A stretch of 64,000 bases of DNA. Source: Bettongia penicillata ogilbyi. Taxonomy: Eukaryota > Chordata > Mammalia > Diprotodontia > Potoroidae. Shown here piece after piece: positions 24,401-37,189 of this stretch (position 1 is its first letter; each line of letters starts with the position of its first letter). The translations under genes were made by a program, and so were the position numbers. Where the stretch lies: contig JAJHZJ010000414.1 in the NCBI GenBank assembly GCA_023548195.1, positions 1,102,501 through 1,166,500 of the forward strand. Reading direction: 5' to 3'. A model generated the notes under the pieces. That model was not told the DNA's origin. It saw only the letters and a program-made list of their open reading frames with translations, and searched no databases.

Positions 24401-25004
24401 TTCTACACGCTTATTCAGAATAAAGTTTTCTTTTGGGGAGCTAAAAGGATGTTCAAAATATGTGGTACAATGCCTTGATTCATTTTCTGAGTGACTTTTT
24501 GTGTATGGTGAAAAGGATATGAAGATAAGAGGTAAATAGGGCAAGGGGAAAATGATTGAAATATAGGTAAAATTAATGACAATGATGGAAGGAAATGCCT
24601 TATTAGACAGTAAGTCCCATCATGGAAAATGACAATCTCCAAATATTTTTGCTACCAAAGTAATTCTAAAAACTACTGACAATGCCAGAGTGTAAAACTA
24701 AATGAGTTCCTTAACAGTTAACTAACCCTGTTCTTCCTTGAGTGTTAACACTACGTCTATTACAGTGAAGATCATTTACGACATACCAATACTGCCAACT
24801 GAGAGTAGTACGACTATATATATATAGTGGGTGCCAGTTTGGGTGCCAGTTTCCAATTCTATTCAGTTAACAAGAAAAACACAAAAGAGGCACCAACCAT
24901 TTTTTTTAAGTCATACTATATGACAAGTCTACTCGTGTTTTCACCTGTTAAAATAGAAACTGAAAAAGAACAAAAATAAATTTTGAAGCAGCAGATGAAA
25001 ATCT

Positions 25005-25395
25005 TAAGATTGTTGGAGGAGGCCTCCAAGGTCAAGTAGTCAAACTCCCTACCAAAGGCAGCAAGCCCCTCCATAAAAGCCCTGACAAGTGACCATTTAA
25101 CCTCTACTTCTGTAAACTGAGGGGCAAAGGATTCCCCACCGAATAGGACTTTCTATGATATGTTACCACGCAGCTCTGTTGGAAAAATTTTCTTCTTATA
25201 TCAAGTTGAAATCGACCTTCCTGTATAATCTATCCTAATTTCTGGCCCAAGGTTCCCCCTTCTGGAGCAACGCAAACATTTAACCCATTTCACATGGCAG
25301 TCCTTTAAATACCTGAAATACAGTTATGATATTTTACTTAAACATTCTCTTCTCCAGCCCAGTTCCTCACATGATACAACTTGCTACCATCTCCC
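25005..25395 (-). mobile_element. CR1/L3-clade LINE fragment
   Basis: Longer antisense CR1 copy: GGAGGCCTCCAAGGTCAAGT, AAAGCCCTGACAAGTGACCA, TTCTTCTTATATCAAGTTGA and ACATGGCAGTCCTTTAAATA follow the same order as in the 8.45 kb copy. Confidence 0.7.
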
Positions 25396-26243
25396 ATTCA
25401 ATTCACCATCCCAGAAAATTAATAAAGATGAAAACTATTCTCAGCTTTGTAAAATTATATTACGACAGTTAAATTGTCAACTGATACTCATTCACAAGAC
25501 TTTTATGATCAGGAGATTTATTTCAACTTTTAGGTCAACATGCTAAAATAAATTTAAACTCCACCTCTGCTGTGGTGGTGATGTGTTTACTGTACTAGGA
25601 AAAAGAAAGACCATACCTTCTTAAAGACTGAAAGAAAAAGCATCAGCATAATCAAAAATAACAAAGTTTTAGAGAATCTTCTCAAAAGGCTTGTCTCTGG
25701 TATAAGGCTATATGTCTAGTTTGGTTGGTGTAGAGTGGAGACAATTTCCACAATGATTTCAGTCCTCTTTCACAGAACATAAAACTGTACTTCTAGGTCA
25801 ACAGAAACAAGTTTTAAATAGTCAAAAAAAAAAAAAACCTAAGTAAAAGACAGTTTGGCTGTATGTATACTCAGTAATTCCATTCCTACAGTGCAGGACA
25901 GGTCATCAGAAATGTTACTTAATGTATATGGAAAACAGGATAGATAAAAAATTGTTTCCCTAGACCATTTTTGGCATAAGTTACCTAATACTAGGAAGGG
26001 TGCCTTGTGTCCTGCATATAAACGGTAAAAAAATATTCTGGCCTCCATGCAGCCTTGACAAGTCAGAGACTTAATGGAGTTTCAGAGGCAGCATAAAAGA
26101 AATGGGGTTCTGAATCTGATGCACTTTTCTAGGGCAGTTAATTTAACTGAGCTAAAGCCTTCAATTCTGAAGTTAATTGAAGATAACATTTCACATATTT
26201 AAAAACTGTGATAAACACCTATTTTGCATTAACCTGGAGATAG
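25396..26243. other. AT-rich stretch near the inferred SEC22A 3' end
   Basis: No exon or identifiable repeat. Several short - strand open frames (for example 25839-26048) lack any recognisable domain. Confidence 0.45.
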
Positions 26244-26254
26244 TTTATTTTATT
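26244..26254 (-). terminator. SEC22A: Candidate SEC22A poly(A) signals (two overlapping AATAAA)
   Basis: TTTATTTTATT on + gives two overlapping AATAAA words on -. They lie about 2.6 kb past the SEC22A stop codon, a plausible 3' UTR length. There is no transcript support in the sequence alone. Confidence 0.3.
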
Positions 26255-28815
26255 ACATAGTAAAAATTCAAAATTGAAAAAAAATATTCTTGGTCAAGGC
26301 AACAGTATTTATGGGAAGCAGATCTTAAAATTTCTGATATACTTGTTTCTAGCAGAGAAAGAAGAGCCCCAGTCAAGAGAATGGAGCTTACTAAATACAT
26401 GTGAAAGCCCAGAAATAAAAATTTCTGAGTGCTGACATGCCACAGCAAACAAGGAACAGTTCTATTGAGCAAGTAAGTTATATTATTGTCAGGCTTATGG
26501 AAAAATAAAAGTATTATTTGTGCCATGACAGCAAAAATTATCTTGGACAACAAAGACCCTCAAGACACCCTAAATTAGGGAAAAACATATCAATACTTGA
26601 TGGGAGGAAGTTGGATTCATTGTTATCAAGTGGTCTAAATTCTCTACTTTTTTTGCCAAGAAAAGATGTATTCTGTGAATACAACATTCATGATTCCCAC
26701 TGTAGTGGAAAAGTTCTGAACCTGATGCCATGAGACACGAATGCTAATATTGGCTTAGTTATGAGGTCCTTCAGTAAGTCACACAAATTTTTTGTATCTC
26801 AGTTTCTTCCTTTATACACTTGCACAAACAATAACTGTATAATAGAAATTGTTCTTAAAAGCAAAAAGTAGTATTAAAAACTATAGGATAATTATTACAA
26901 ATATTCAACATATATTCTCAAGAGTTCAGGATTTCTCTGTATCCTTGGCAAAAATCTATTTTCCCCCCAAAGAGTCCCAGAATCCTGGACAACAAACCAT
27001 CCCCAATTTGGCAGAATAAAGAATGTTGGATGTATACAGAGTGATGTGAATACTGATGGATGAAAGAGGGAATAAAATCTTTCTGACATAAATAAAACTT
27101 TTAAAAATCTTTCTGTTTCAATTCTTGTAGAAAACCTTTACAAAACCTTATTGGTTCATACATTTCTTTTTAAGCAAGTACAGCACAGCAACTATCACCT
27201 TCTGTTTCTTCGATGGTTTATGACCTTGTAATGCCTCTGGGTCACAATCCTGAATGCCAATCCTTCCTGCACAATCTTGTAGTTATAAAGAAAAGGGTTG
27301 AATGTGTACTAACCCTGGCACATACTCTGTACTACTTTTTCAAATAAATCCCTAACAGTTTTTCTTGTCATTTGCTTTTTTCACTTAGAAACTGGCTGCG
27401 GGAAAAAAAAATTCTGGGGAGTTAAGGTTTTTATACTGCAATGTATATGATATGCATACAATAAAAATTCTTGGATGGGTACCTGTAAAATTATACCAAC
27501 ATATACAGAAGGACATGGTAATTAAAACAATACAATGATGAATTTCCCTCAGTGTCCTGGTCTTTTCTCAGCTACTTTCTGACATCTCACTTTACTTGCA
27601 TGTGTATCTTTTAACCAGCAGCATAAAGTCCATGATTTTTCAACATACTGAATTTCATGAAATTATAGAATGTTAGAAATGAAAAAACTTTGGAAATTCT
27701 CTCCTCCAGCCTCCACCTCATTTTAGAAATAAGTAAATAAGCCTACAGAGGCAGGTACTTGCCAAAGGTCAGCAAGTGGCAGAGCCAAGACTTGAGCATG
27801 AGTCTCCTGACTCCCACTCCAGTAACCTTCTGCTTTCTCAGCCTGCTACTTTCACATTTTCTGCTTGAAAATGCTACTTTCACTCTTATTAAAATGAGAC
27901 ATTCGTGAATATGACTGCTAAAAGCAGGATTGATATTTGATGGATTTTTACAACTGTAGGGAGCTTTTGTTTGTGCCAGGATTAACAATACAGAATTTCA
28001 AAGCATTTGGACATCTTTTACAATTTCATCTGGGGCTGAAAGTAGCACTGAAAGGTAATGATAGTTCTAGAAAAACAGAGGAACTTTCTGCCTTACAGTA
28101 AACTCTAATAAAACTGAGTAATAACAGTCACTTCCAAAATGGCACACAAGCAGCTTATAAACATCACTGTCTCCTCAAATCTTTCTAAAGCTCTCGGTGA
28201 GAATGCCAGGATCATACGCAGAATTAGGTGGCTTCTACTGTTAAGGATTCAAGTGGGAATCTAAAAGAATCAATAAAAAGAATCACGTTTCGACGCACAA
28301 ATGCACATTCCTATTAGTATATAATCTAACGTTCTGACATTCAGTAATGACTTTTTCATTTCAAATATAAGTTTGCCAGTATGCAAATTTAATCTACACT
28401 ACCGCCTCACAAAGGCAAAGGCCAGCGCTGGCACTGGTTCATACTTGGTCTGGAGAACTAGTACTATGTTCACGTTTTCATTGGATTTTTCAGAAAGGTT
28501 TATACGCTGCTTGCTACTAGTTATCTTCCAAATTCACTTTGTCTGTCCACAAGCTCAGCAGAGTAAAGAGGGGGTGCCTGTCTTCTTTGTGATGATGACT
28601 CCTCACTCAGTAATTTTTTCAAATTACTTTTGGAAGAATTCCGTTGCAGGTATATTCAGAGGCCGATTATGTTGTTTTCAAACAACAAAAAGAAAGGTGG
28701 AGAAAGAAGGGAAAATGATGCTCCTCGTGTCTGGTGGAAATCTTCCCTACTGACAGGCAGGAGACTCCCTGGACCCTCTAGGCAGCTGTTGCAGGTAAAT
28801 GTAGTCAGGCTTGTT
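26255..28815 (-). other. SEC22A: Probable SEC22A 3' untranslated region
   Basis: Continuous with the terminal exon, AT-rich and largely unique. It contains an antisense MIR at 27660-27840 (GAAATTATAGAATGTTAGAA, TGCCAAAGGTCAGCAAGTGG). The 126-codon + strand frame at 28373-28753 runs opposite to the UTR and has no domain. The extent is inferred from the poly(A) candidates. Confidence 0.4.
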
Positions 28816-29016
28816 TTAGACATTATAATCAGGGGATTTGCCCTGGGGCTGCCTCAGCCAGATCTGTAGTGTCACAAACACTCCCACAGTCACATGAAAG
28901 AAAAGCTGCCAGAGGTTTCGGAGTTCATATAGATACATGTTGCACAGACAAATTAAGCCAAAAGTCAAGAAAGATTTTACATTCCTCCAGCCAGTGCAGT
29001 AGATGAGCAAATAACA
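28816..29016 (-). CDS. SEC22A: SEC22A terminal coding exon (last membrane segments and C-terminus)
   Basis: A coding exon of 66 codons plus TAA, read on the - strand after a TTTTTGGACAG acceptor. The peptide starts [16 protein letters not shown], continues [17 protein letters not shown] and [16 protein letters not shown], and ends GKSPDYNV. The hydrophobic blocks are the last membrane spans of SEC22A, a longin-domain protein of the ER/early secretory pathway. By family knowledge SEC22A is about 307 residues, with an N-terminal longin domain and several C-terminal spans but no canonical R-SNARE helix like SEC22B. I recall the human protein ending KAPDYDV, so the match is very close. The exon begins on a codon boundary and joins the exon at 44248-44313 in frame across a 15 kb intron. 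Confidence 0.96.
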   Translation of the reverse strand, partial: CYLLIYCTGWRNVKSFLTFGLICLCNMYLYELRNLWQLFFHVTVGVFVTLQIWLRQPQGKSPDYNV

Positions 29017-29099
29017 CTGTCCAAAAACAAAAATCAAAGACAATTATTATTGGTCAGGAAGAGGTCTTTCAGCAATTAAAACGCAACAGGCCAGCATAC

Positions 29100-29370
29100 A
29101 ATAATAGTCATAAAAATGGCTAACACTTAAATAGCACTTTAAGATTTACAATGTACTTTATAAATATTGTGTCATTTTATCCTCAACCTGTCGCTGGGAG
29201 GCAGGTGTTATTATCATCATCTCAATTTTACAGAAGAAGAAATAGGCTGAGGGAGGTTAAGTGATCTTTTCAGAGTCACACAGCTAGTAAGTGTTTGAGG
29301 TAGGATTTGAACTCAAGTCTTCCTGACTCCAAGTCCAATACTCTATTTCCTAAACCTTCCAGCTGTCTTG
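29100..29370 (-). mobile_element. MIR/THER-type SINE, antisense, near full length
   Basis: AATAGCACTTTAAGATTTAC, GTGTCATTTTATCCTCAACC, CAATTTTACAGAAGAAGAAA, GTCACACAGCTAGTAAGTGT and CAAGTCTTCCTGACTCCAAG occur in antisense order. Confidence 0.88.
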
Positions 29371-30447
29371 GGGATAAATAAGATATGTTATTCGGTGGTC
29401 AATCAATTTAAGAGCTCTAAATCATTGTCTTAAAAACTCAACAACTAACAGAAAAGATAATATTTTCTTTTATTCTCTTCACTTTTCTAAAAGAAAAAAA
29501 TGTCAAGTACAATATTAAAGAAGCACAGTTGGAAAATCTCCACAAGCAGGCTCAACAAATTTCCCAGGTTGACAGGCTACTAGACTTGTATATCCAAGGG
29601 CAGAGACCACTGCTGCTCCTTCCTCTATACCCTCAACCTAGAGAAATGCAGAAAAGTATAAAAAGTCTAATATATATTAATACACACACATATATAAATA
29701 TATACACATATATGTATGTATCCATACATGTGTAATTTTCATAAAATGTTGGTGAGAATGAACATGAATGAAAAGGACTGCTATTCTAAATATCAATTCC
29801 AAATATTTCCAGACCATTTTCAAGATTCAACAAGGGACAATAAAATCCACAGCCATTCAAAGTAAGTGCATTCCTGAGAACCCTCTGTATATGCTGGTGT
29901 ACATATATCTGTACATATTTGCAATCACATAACAAATGACAATGGAGAGAATCTTAAGCAACTCAACTAACTTCCAGAAAAATCTAAAATTTACCAGAAG
30001 ACACAAAATGTCACTATGTGATATCACAAAGCATCACATGAAAATTGAAGGCTGGCTTCAGAAAAGAAAAAAAAAACTAAGTAGAAGTAAATAGTCTCAA
30101 GTAGACAATAAGAGACTAAAATGCCTTGTAAAAAAACTAAGAATGAAGCAATGATATTCAGAAATACACCATATTAAACTGGCTCATGGGGCTGTTGTGG
30201 TCAAAAGTATACGCAAAAATCACAGAGTAAGAAACTATGGAGGAAATGTGGTCTCAAATGGTGAAGGATGCAGCCATACTGATGAATCACTGATACACCA
30301 AAATATTAAAGTAAAAGTTGGATCCATCGGATAAAAAATTAGAACTGATTAAGAAGCATGTTACAATTCAAATAAATTGAATTTTTAAATTAATTATATC
30401 AGAACACAATTATTAACCTGTTCAACCCAATACCTTTTCTTCTTGTT

Positions 30448-30478
30448 ACACACACACACACACACACACGCACGCACA
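30448..30478 (+). repeat. (AC)n/(ACGC)n microsatellite
   Basis: AC run with CGCACGCAC variants next to the SINE head at 30487. Confidence 0.95.
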
Positions 30479-30486
30479 CTACACAT

Positions 30487-31345
30487 ATGGGAGTAGTTAA
30501 ATGGTACAGCGAATGGAGCACTAGGCTTGGAATCAGCAGGTCTCGTCTCCCTGAGTTCAAATCTGGCATTAGACACTTCCCAGCTGTATGATGCTGGGCA
30601 AGTCGCTTAACCCTGAACTCCTGTAAAATGAACTGGAGAACAACACACCTATGAGATTGGCTAACATGACAGAACAGGAAGATGATAACTGGGGAATGCC
30701 TGAACAAGTTGTGGTGTGTGAATGAAATGGAATACTATTGTGCTATAAGAAATGACAAACAGGCAGACTTCAGAAAAACCTAGAAAGACTTATATGAACT
30801 GATGCTGAGTGAAATGAGTAGAACCAGGAGAACATTATACACAGTAACAGCCACAGTGTGTGAGGACTGTTTCTGATGAGACTAAGCCCTTCACAGCAAT
30901 GCAAGGACCTAAAAAAATTCCAAAGGACTCATGATGGAAAATGGCATCCACATCCAGAGGAAAAAAACTATGAAACTGGAATGCAGAATGAAGCAGACTA
31001 TCTTCTCTTGTGTTTTTGGTTTTGGTTTTTCTCATGGTTTCTCCCATTTGTTTTAATTCTTCTATGCAACATGACTAATGTGAAAATGTGTTTAATAAGA
31101 ATGTATGTGTAGAACTCATATAAGATTGCATGACATCTCAGGGAAGGAGGGAAAGAGAAGGTGAGAAAATTTGATTTATGGAAGTGAATGTTCAAAACTG
31201 AAAACAAATTAATTAATTAAATATTTTTTAAAAAATGAACTGGAGAAAGAAAGGGCAAACCACTCTAGTACCTTTGCTAAGAAAACCCAAATGGGGTCAT
31301 GAACAGTCAGACACAACTGAAAAGACTGAACAGTGCATATACACA
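30487..31345 (+). mobile_element. Mar1-type SINE interrupted by a truncated L1
   Basis: The left half (30487-30640) has GGAGTAGTTAAATGGTACAG and GAGTTCAAATCTGGCATTAG. The right half (31232-31345) has AATGAACTGGAGAAAGAAAG, CAAATGGGGTCATGAACAGT and AACTGAAAAGACTGAACAGT. The 16 bases at 30625-30640 recur exactly at 31232-31247 and flank the L1, so the halves are one SINE split by a target-primed insertion. Confidence 0.93.
30641..31231 (+). mobile_element. 5'-truncated L1 (ORF2 end plus 3' UTR) with target-site duplications
   Basis: Starts in the C-terminal part of ORF2 (the translated text resembles NEWNTIVL(S)EMTNRQTSEKPRK-type L1 tails, frame broken by stops), then the L1 3' UTR with CATGATGGAAAATGGCATCC, ATGACTAATGTGAAAATGTG and GAGAAAATTTGATTTATGGA. 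It ends in AATTAATTAATTAAAT followed by A-rich sequence. It is flanked by the exact 16 bp duplication AAAATGAACTGGAGAA. Confidence 0.92.
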
Positions 31346-31549
31346 ACATTCCCACATATACTTCCTACACATATACATTTACATATGTACATACGTCTAT
31401 ATGCACAAAGACACACTGTATCCATAGGCATATGTCGCATATAAAATTAACATGCACATAAGTACATATGTATTGGTATTTAAGTTTTATACATGGCTTT
31501 TACTTTTAATCACAGCCATTTCCCCTACCCTAAAACCTACTTGAATATT

Positions 31550-34500
31550 TTTTAAAATTTTTTATTGATTTTGAACTTAAATACAAAAAGAAAAAAAAAA
31601 GAACATTTCCATGTACACAGCACAACATAAAAAAGAGTATTCGATATAAAACCATGAATTTCCATTTCGCACTGGTTTTTTTAAAAAACTATGTAATAAA
31701 TGTTACACATCATTTAAACTGCTTTTCTGTGCTAAAGTTTTCTTTTGTTCTCTTCTGTGTATTATTTTTTCTTTCCCTGCTATGCCCTAGAGAAGGTTAT
31801 CATTAGACACTAATATTTGCATGTATGCATGCATACATGTATGTATGTATGTATACATTTATATAAAACGATACATACTTCTATTTAACTGCTCTTTCTC
31901 TGGATATGGATAGCATCTTCCTTCATAGGTCCTTTATATCTGAGTAATACTCAAAATGACTTAGTCGTTCAAAACTGCTCTTAGAACAACATTCCTGTTA
32001 CTGTGCACAATATTCTATTGGTTTTGCTCATTTCACTCTTCATTATTTCATGCAATTCTTCCATGTTTTTCTAAAATCAACTAGTTCATCATTTCTTATA
32101 GCACAATAGAATTCCATTACATTCATACACCGCAACTTGCTGAGCCATTTCCCAACTGACAGGCATCCCCACAATTTACGTTGCCACCACAAAGAGAGAT
32201 GCTTTAAATATTTTAGAATAAGTTCTTTTCCTTTTTTCCCCAATAACCTTGGGAAAAGTTGACAGGTCAAACGGTATGTATAGTTTATAATTCTTTGGGC
32301 ATAATTACAGATTGCTCTCCAAAATGGCTGAATCAGTCCACAGTCCCACCAATGGTGAATCAGTGTCCCAATTTTTCGACATTCCTTCTAACATGTCGTT
32401 TTCCCCTTCTATCATTTTAGCCAGTCTGATAGGTGGAAAATGAGATCTCAAAGTGTTTTAATTTATATATCTCTAATCAATAGTTATTTAGAGCATGTTT
32501 TCATATGACTATATATACTTCTGATTTCTTCATTGAAAAACTGCCTGTTCATATCCTTTAACCATTTATCAATTTAGGAATGACTCATATTTCTAAAAAT
32601 TTGACAAGTTCTTTATATATTTGATATGAGCTCTTTATCTGAAAAATTCTCCAAAAATATTTTCTCCCAATTTTGTTTTTCTTCTAATCTATTTTTACAT
32701 TTTACACCCTCACATTTTACATCTTACAATGCTCTCATCTCATTTATTCATAAGTTGTTCTCTTATTCACAGGTCTAATAGGTAATATTATGTTCTAATT
32801 TTCTTATGATATCTCCTCCTTTATATCTAGGTCATGAATCCATTTTGACTTTATCTTGGTAAATGGTTTAAGATATTGGTCTATGTCCAATTTCTGTCAG
32901 ACTGCTTTCTAGCTTTCCCAACAATTTTTACCAAATAATAAATTCTTATCCCAAAAGCTTAAATGTTTACATTTGTCAAATGCAACATTACTATGATCAT
33001 TTGCTACTGTATATTTTATGTCTATATGTATCCACTTCTATTTATTAGCCAATACGAGATAGTTTTGATAATTACTGTCTTATAGGACAGTTTGAGACCT
33101 GCTACTGCTAAGTCTCTTTCCTTTATGTTTTCTTTCATTAATTTCTTTGACATTCTTGACCTTGCTCTTCCAAATGAATTTTGCTATGATTATTTTTACC
33201 AGCAAAATAAAATTTTTTTTTCGTAATTTAATTGGGATGGCACTGAATAGATTCGGTAAAATTGTCATTTTCATTATATTGACTCTGCCTACCCATGAAC
33301 AGTACTTCTCCAATTATTTAAATCTAACTTTTATTTGTATAAAATTTATTTTATAATTATGTTCACGTAGTTCTTAATTTGTTTTGGTAGGTATTTTATA
33401 CTACCTACAGTTATTTTAAAAGGGCTACTTCTTATTATACCTTCTTGCAGAATTTTGTGGGTGATGTATAGAAATGCTGGTGATTTATGTGAGTTTCTTT
33501 TATATCCTGCTACTCTGTTAAAAACTATTATTTCCACTAATCATATCATCTGCAAAAACAGTTTTATTACCTCACTGCCCACTCTGATTCCTACAATTTC
33601 TTTTTTTTTATTATTGTTATTGCCAAGATTTCCAATACAATACTGACAGTGGGCATTTCTGTTTCACTCCCGATCTCATTAGGAAGGTTTCTAGCTTGTC
33701 TCCATTACAAATAATGCTTGCTGATGGGTTTTAGGGAGATGTTTCTTATCATTTTGAAGAAAAATTCCTTTACATCTATGCTTTCAAGTGTTTTTAATGG
33801 GAATAAGTGTTGTATTTTGTCAAAAGTTTTTTCTGCATCCATCAGTATAATCATATGATTTTTGTTACTTTTGCTATTGAAATAATCAATTACATTAAGA
33901 GTTGTCCTTATGTTAAACCATCCCTGCATTCCTGGTATAAATCCCACTTGATCACAAAGTATAATTTTTAATTTATTCTTTTTCTAGTTTTTTTAAAAAT
34001 TGCATATCCAATTTATTGGTCCGTTCTTTCTCTATTTGATTGATATAAGCATTTAGAGATTTAATTTTCTTCGATTACTGCTTTTGCTGCATTCCATAGG
34101 TTCTGATATGTTGTCTCATTACTGTCATTCTCTTTAATGAAATTATTCCAATGATTTGTTCTTGAACCCATTCATTGTTTCAGATTAGGTTTTTAGTCTC
34201 CAATTTTATCTGTGTTTCCCTTATTGAATATAATTTTTACTGCATTATGATCTGAAAGGGATGCATTTAATATTTCTGCTTTTCTGCATTTAATTATAAG
34301 GTTTTTATGCCCTATCATATAGTCCATTTTTGTAAAGCTTCCATGTATCACTGAAAAAGGTGTATTCCTTTTTATTTCCCATTCAATTCTCTCCAGATAT
34401 CTGTCATGTCTAGCTTATATAAGATTATTATTCAACCCTATTTTTTGGTTAGATTTCTCTAATTCTGAGAAGGGAAGGTTCAAGTCCCTCACTATTATAG

Positions 34501-34605
34501 TATTACTATCTATTTCCATTTCTTGCTTACACCAAAAACAATTTTTTTTAAAAGTTAAAGCCAACAAACTATAATCATGATTTAAAATATCTTCCAATAG
34601 CTTTT
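31550..34605 (-). pseudogene. L1 LINE relic: endonuclease/reverse transcriptase ORF2 and 3' UTR, antisense
   Basis: A 3 kb 5'-truncated L1 on the - strand, broken by many stops and frameshifts. In ORF2 order, the pieces are: 34415-34597, end of the endonuclease domain (IIVRDLNLPFSELEKSNQ); 33705-33947, reverse transcriptase ([31 protein letters not shown]); 33346-33537, following palm/thumb region (VAGYKRN, KSPAFLYI); 33080-33313, [17 protein letters not shown] and KFIWKSK; 32043-32270, C-terminus (MNVMEFYCAIRNDE, DFRKTWKN). The 3' UTR runs to about 31550. It cannot be active. It lies on the same strand as SEC22A, inside its intron. Confidence 0.93.
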
Positions 34606-34734
34606 CTTATATGATTGAAAACAAATGACCAGATGCTTTGCTTCTTTTTTGGGAAGGCAGTGGTTAATCTTCTTTTGCACTTCACATCCTCAAAACCATT
34701 TCAAGATCTGGTCCTGAGTGCACAATAGGGTCAT

Positions 34735-34812
34735 GTTTCACCTTTCTATCTCCAACCCCTAGCACAGTGCCTTACACACAATGGGTTATTAATGTTTGCC
34801 GAATGAGTACAG
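34735..34812 (+). mobile_element. L2-clade LINE 3' tail
   Basis: CCCCTAGCACAGTGCCTTAC, then ACACAATGGGTTATTAATGT and TTTGCCGAATGAG, the standard L2 ending. Confidence 0.75.
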
Positions 34813-35589
34813 GATCAAGTGGCTGTGCCTTTGCTAATCTCCTCTGCTTCTAGTGATATCCACAGTTTGAGAAATGGCAAATTATCTGTAAATTTTTCAG
34901 GTCTGCTCAAAAGTGCTTGGCAAAGATTCTGATGGATGCAGAAAATGAGATAATATTAGCAGCATCTAGCAAACTGTGGACCCCTAATGACTGTTTATAA
35001 TGAAAAAATAAGAACGTTATGTTTCTTCACAGTACGATTTGTTGTTAAGAAACGTCATCTGACAAAATGATTATCTATTTCCCCTTCAAAAAAATACTTG
35101 AGAGAAATTGTTTCATCATGATGCAACAATCTACCCAATATTATCCTAAAGAGCATTTTGATTTGCTTCTTTAAAAGCAAAACATCTACAAATTATCTTA
35201 AGAAGCAATCAGAATTGCCAACTACAGAGATAAAATGTCATTCACAAAACTGATTCACTGCAATCAAACATGATAGATTTGGCAGCCTGGCAATTTCTGA
35301 AGATAACAATAAATAAACTGGAAAACAAAGACTGTAAAAAAGGTAGGGACAACTGGAACTAAAGTTTCTATGTAAGAACTATGTGCCTGCATTCTAATAA
35401 TGTCTCTAAAGCCTGCAGTGAAAATTAAGTTTCATTTAGTCTGTAAAACTCAAACTTTGTAGTGAACTTGCAGTTTGCTATCAGAAGGAATGTGCCACTT
35501 AGAAAAACCCACATCAAAAACAATTATTTTAGCCACTGACTTCGACAATGAATAATGAAATTTGTGCGTTATCTTCCACCTACGAACCA

Positions 35590-35880
35590 GCTGCTTCCTC
35601 TCCTGCCTTTTCTAATCCTGTAGATATCACTATCTACTTCACCAAGCTCCAAATCTTAGAGTCATTTTTAACTCCTTTTCATTGAATTTCCAAAGCCAAT
35701 CAGTCACCAAGTCCTGGGAATTCTTCCTTCACCACCTCTGGTCCTGTTCATTCTCACTACTAGTACCCTCCTTTGGGTCTTTAATCTCTCACTGTAAGAA
35801 TTTTCAAATGGATCTTCTGGGCTCTCATTTCTCTTGGCTCAATCCATCCTGCCTTCTATTGTTGGATGAAGTTTTCTAAA
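35590..35880 (+). mobile_element. L2/CR1-clade LINE fragment
   Basis: C/T-rich text with CTTAGAGTCATTTTTAACTC, CCAATCAGTCACCAAGTCCT and CCATCCTGCCTTCTATTGTT. It matches the part of an L2-like reverse transcriptase 3' of the palm. Diverged. Confidence 0.5.
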
Positions 35881-35934
35881 ACACTTGTTGAATCAAAGAA
35901 ACATCACATCAATGCTGGAAGAGTAATTATTTTT

Positions 35935-36530
35935 CTCCAGATGCCCATCAACTGGGGAATGACTGAACAAGCTGTGGTATATGAGTGCAAGGAACCCTAC
36001 TGTGCTAAAAGAAATGACAAGCAGGCCCATTTCAGAAAAACTTGGAATTACATGAACTAATTCAAAGTGAAGTCAGTAGAACCAGGAGAACACTGTACAC
36101 AGTAACAGCAATACTCAAAAAATAATCAAAAATGATTATCAACTGTGGTTGACTTAGCTACTCTGAGCAATACAATGATCCAAAACAATTCCAAAGGACT
36201 CATGGTTGAAAAATGCTATCCACCTACAGAGAAAAAACTGATGAAGACTGAATTCAGATCAAAGCATACTATTTTTACCTTAGTTTTTTTCATGATTTTT
36301 TTTTCTTTTGATCTGTTTCTTCTTTCACAACAGGACTAATATGGTAATATGTTTTGCATGATTGAACAGGTATAACTTAAATCAAATTGCTTACAATCTT
36401 AGAGAGGGGGAAGTTGAGGGAGAAAGGGAGAAAACCTGGAACTCAAAAATGCTTTTAAATGAATATTAAAAATTATCTTTACATGTAATTGAGAAAAAAT
36501 AAAATGCTAAAGGAAAAAGAAAAAAAATAT
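35935..36530 (+). mobile_element. 5'-truncated L1 3' end
   Basis: Begins in the ORF2 C-terminus (MPINWGMTEQAVVYECK, HFRKTWNY in one frame), then CAGTAGAACCAGGAGAACAC, CATGGTTGAAAAATGCTATC, GACTAATATGGTAATATGTT, and ends TGGAACTCAAAAATGCTTTT plus an A-rich tail. Confidence 0.9.
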
Positions 36531-37180
36531 TCCTCTCCCTCATTTTAAAGCAATGACAGTGAAGGACAATGACAATTATTTGTCCATGAAAAGTTAGCAG
36601 TAAAGCCAGGCCAAGAGTCAGAGTTCCTCATTCCTAGTCCTCTCCTCCACTCAGAATATCATGACTTACCTAAACCATTTTATACTTCTCTTTCAAAAAC
36701 CTTCAGTGATTTGATGAGAGAATTCAAACTTCTCCACCATTCCTCAAGTATCTCTATCACTTCCTTAAATAATTATTCCTTAAATATTATTCCTTAAATA
36801 ATTCAAACTTTCACAGGGTTATAAAATTCAGTGCAGGACATTAGAAATCACCTAGTCCAATATCTTAATTTTAAAAAAAAAGGAGTTCTATTCATGCCTT
36901 TAGTTTTTATACAACTTGTTATTTCTTGATATTTATTTGGATATATATCTATATCTGCATAGTTTTTTCTCACTCTTGGGATGCCAAAGCATACACCTTT
37001 ATCTAGCACCAGAATTGAATCCTCCTTTGTACCAAAGAAAAAAGAAATTAGTGTCTGATTCTGATAATGTGAAGGAAAGGAGGAATATATGTTTCATTAT
37101 TTTAACCAGGACAATTACTGGTATTTCAGTTATTCAGTTTGTCTTCCTTTCAGTGATCTTTTTATTTACATGGTTATAGT
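36531..37180. other. Intronic stretch with minor repeats
   Basis: A short CR1-like terminus lies at 36815-36890 (TATAAAATTCAGTGCAGGAC, ATCACCTAGTCCAATATC). A small tandem of CCTTAAATA words lies at 36770-36800. Otherwise unremarkable. Confidence 0.45.
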
Positions 37181-37189
37181 TATGTATAG

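Noticed and set aside
28373..28753. 126-codon + frame, one of the longest in the window
   Set aside because: It lies opposite the SEC22A 3' UTR, is low in recognisable composition, has no domain, and is consistent with chance.
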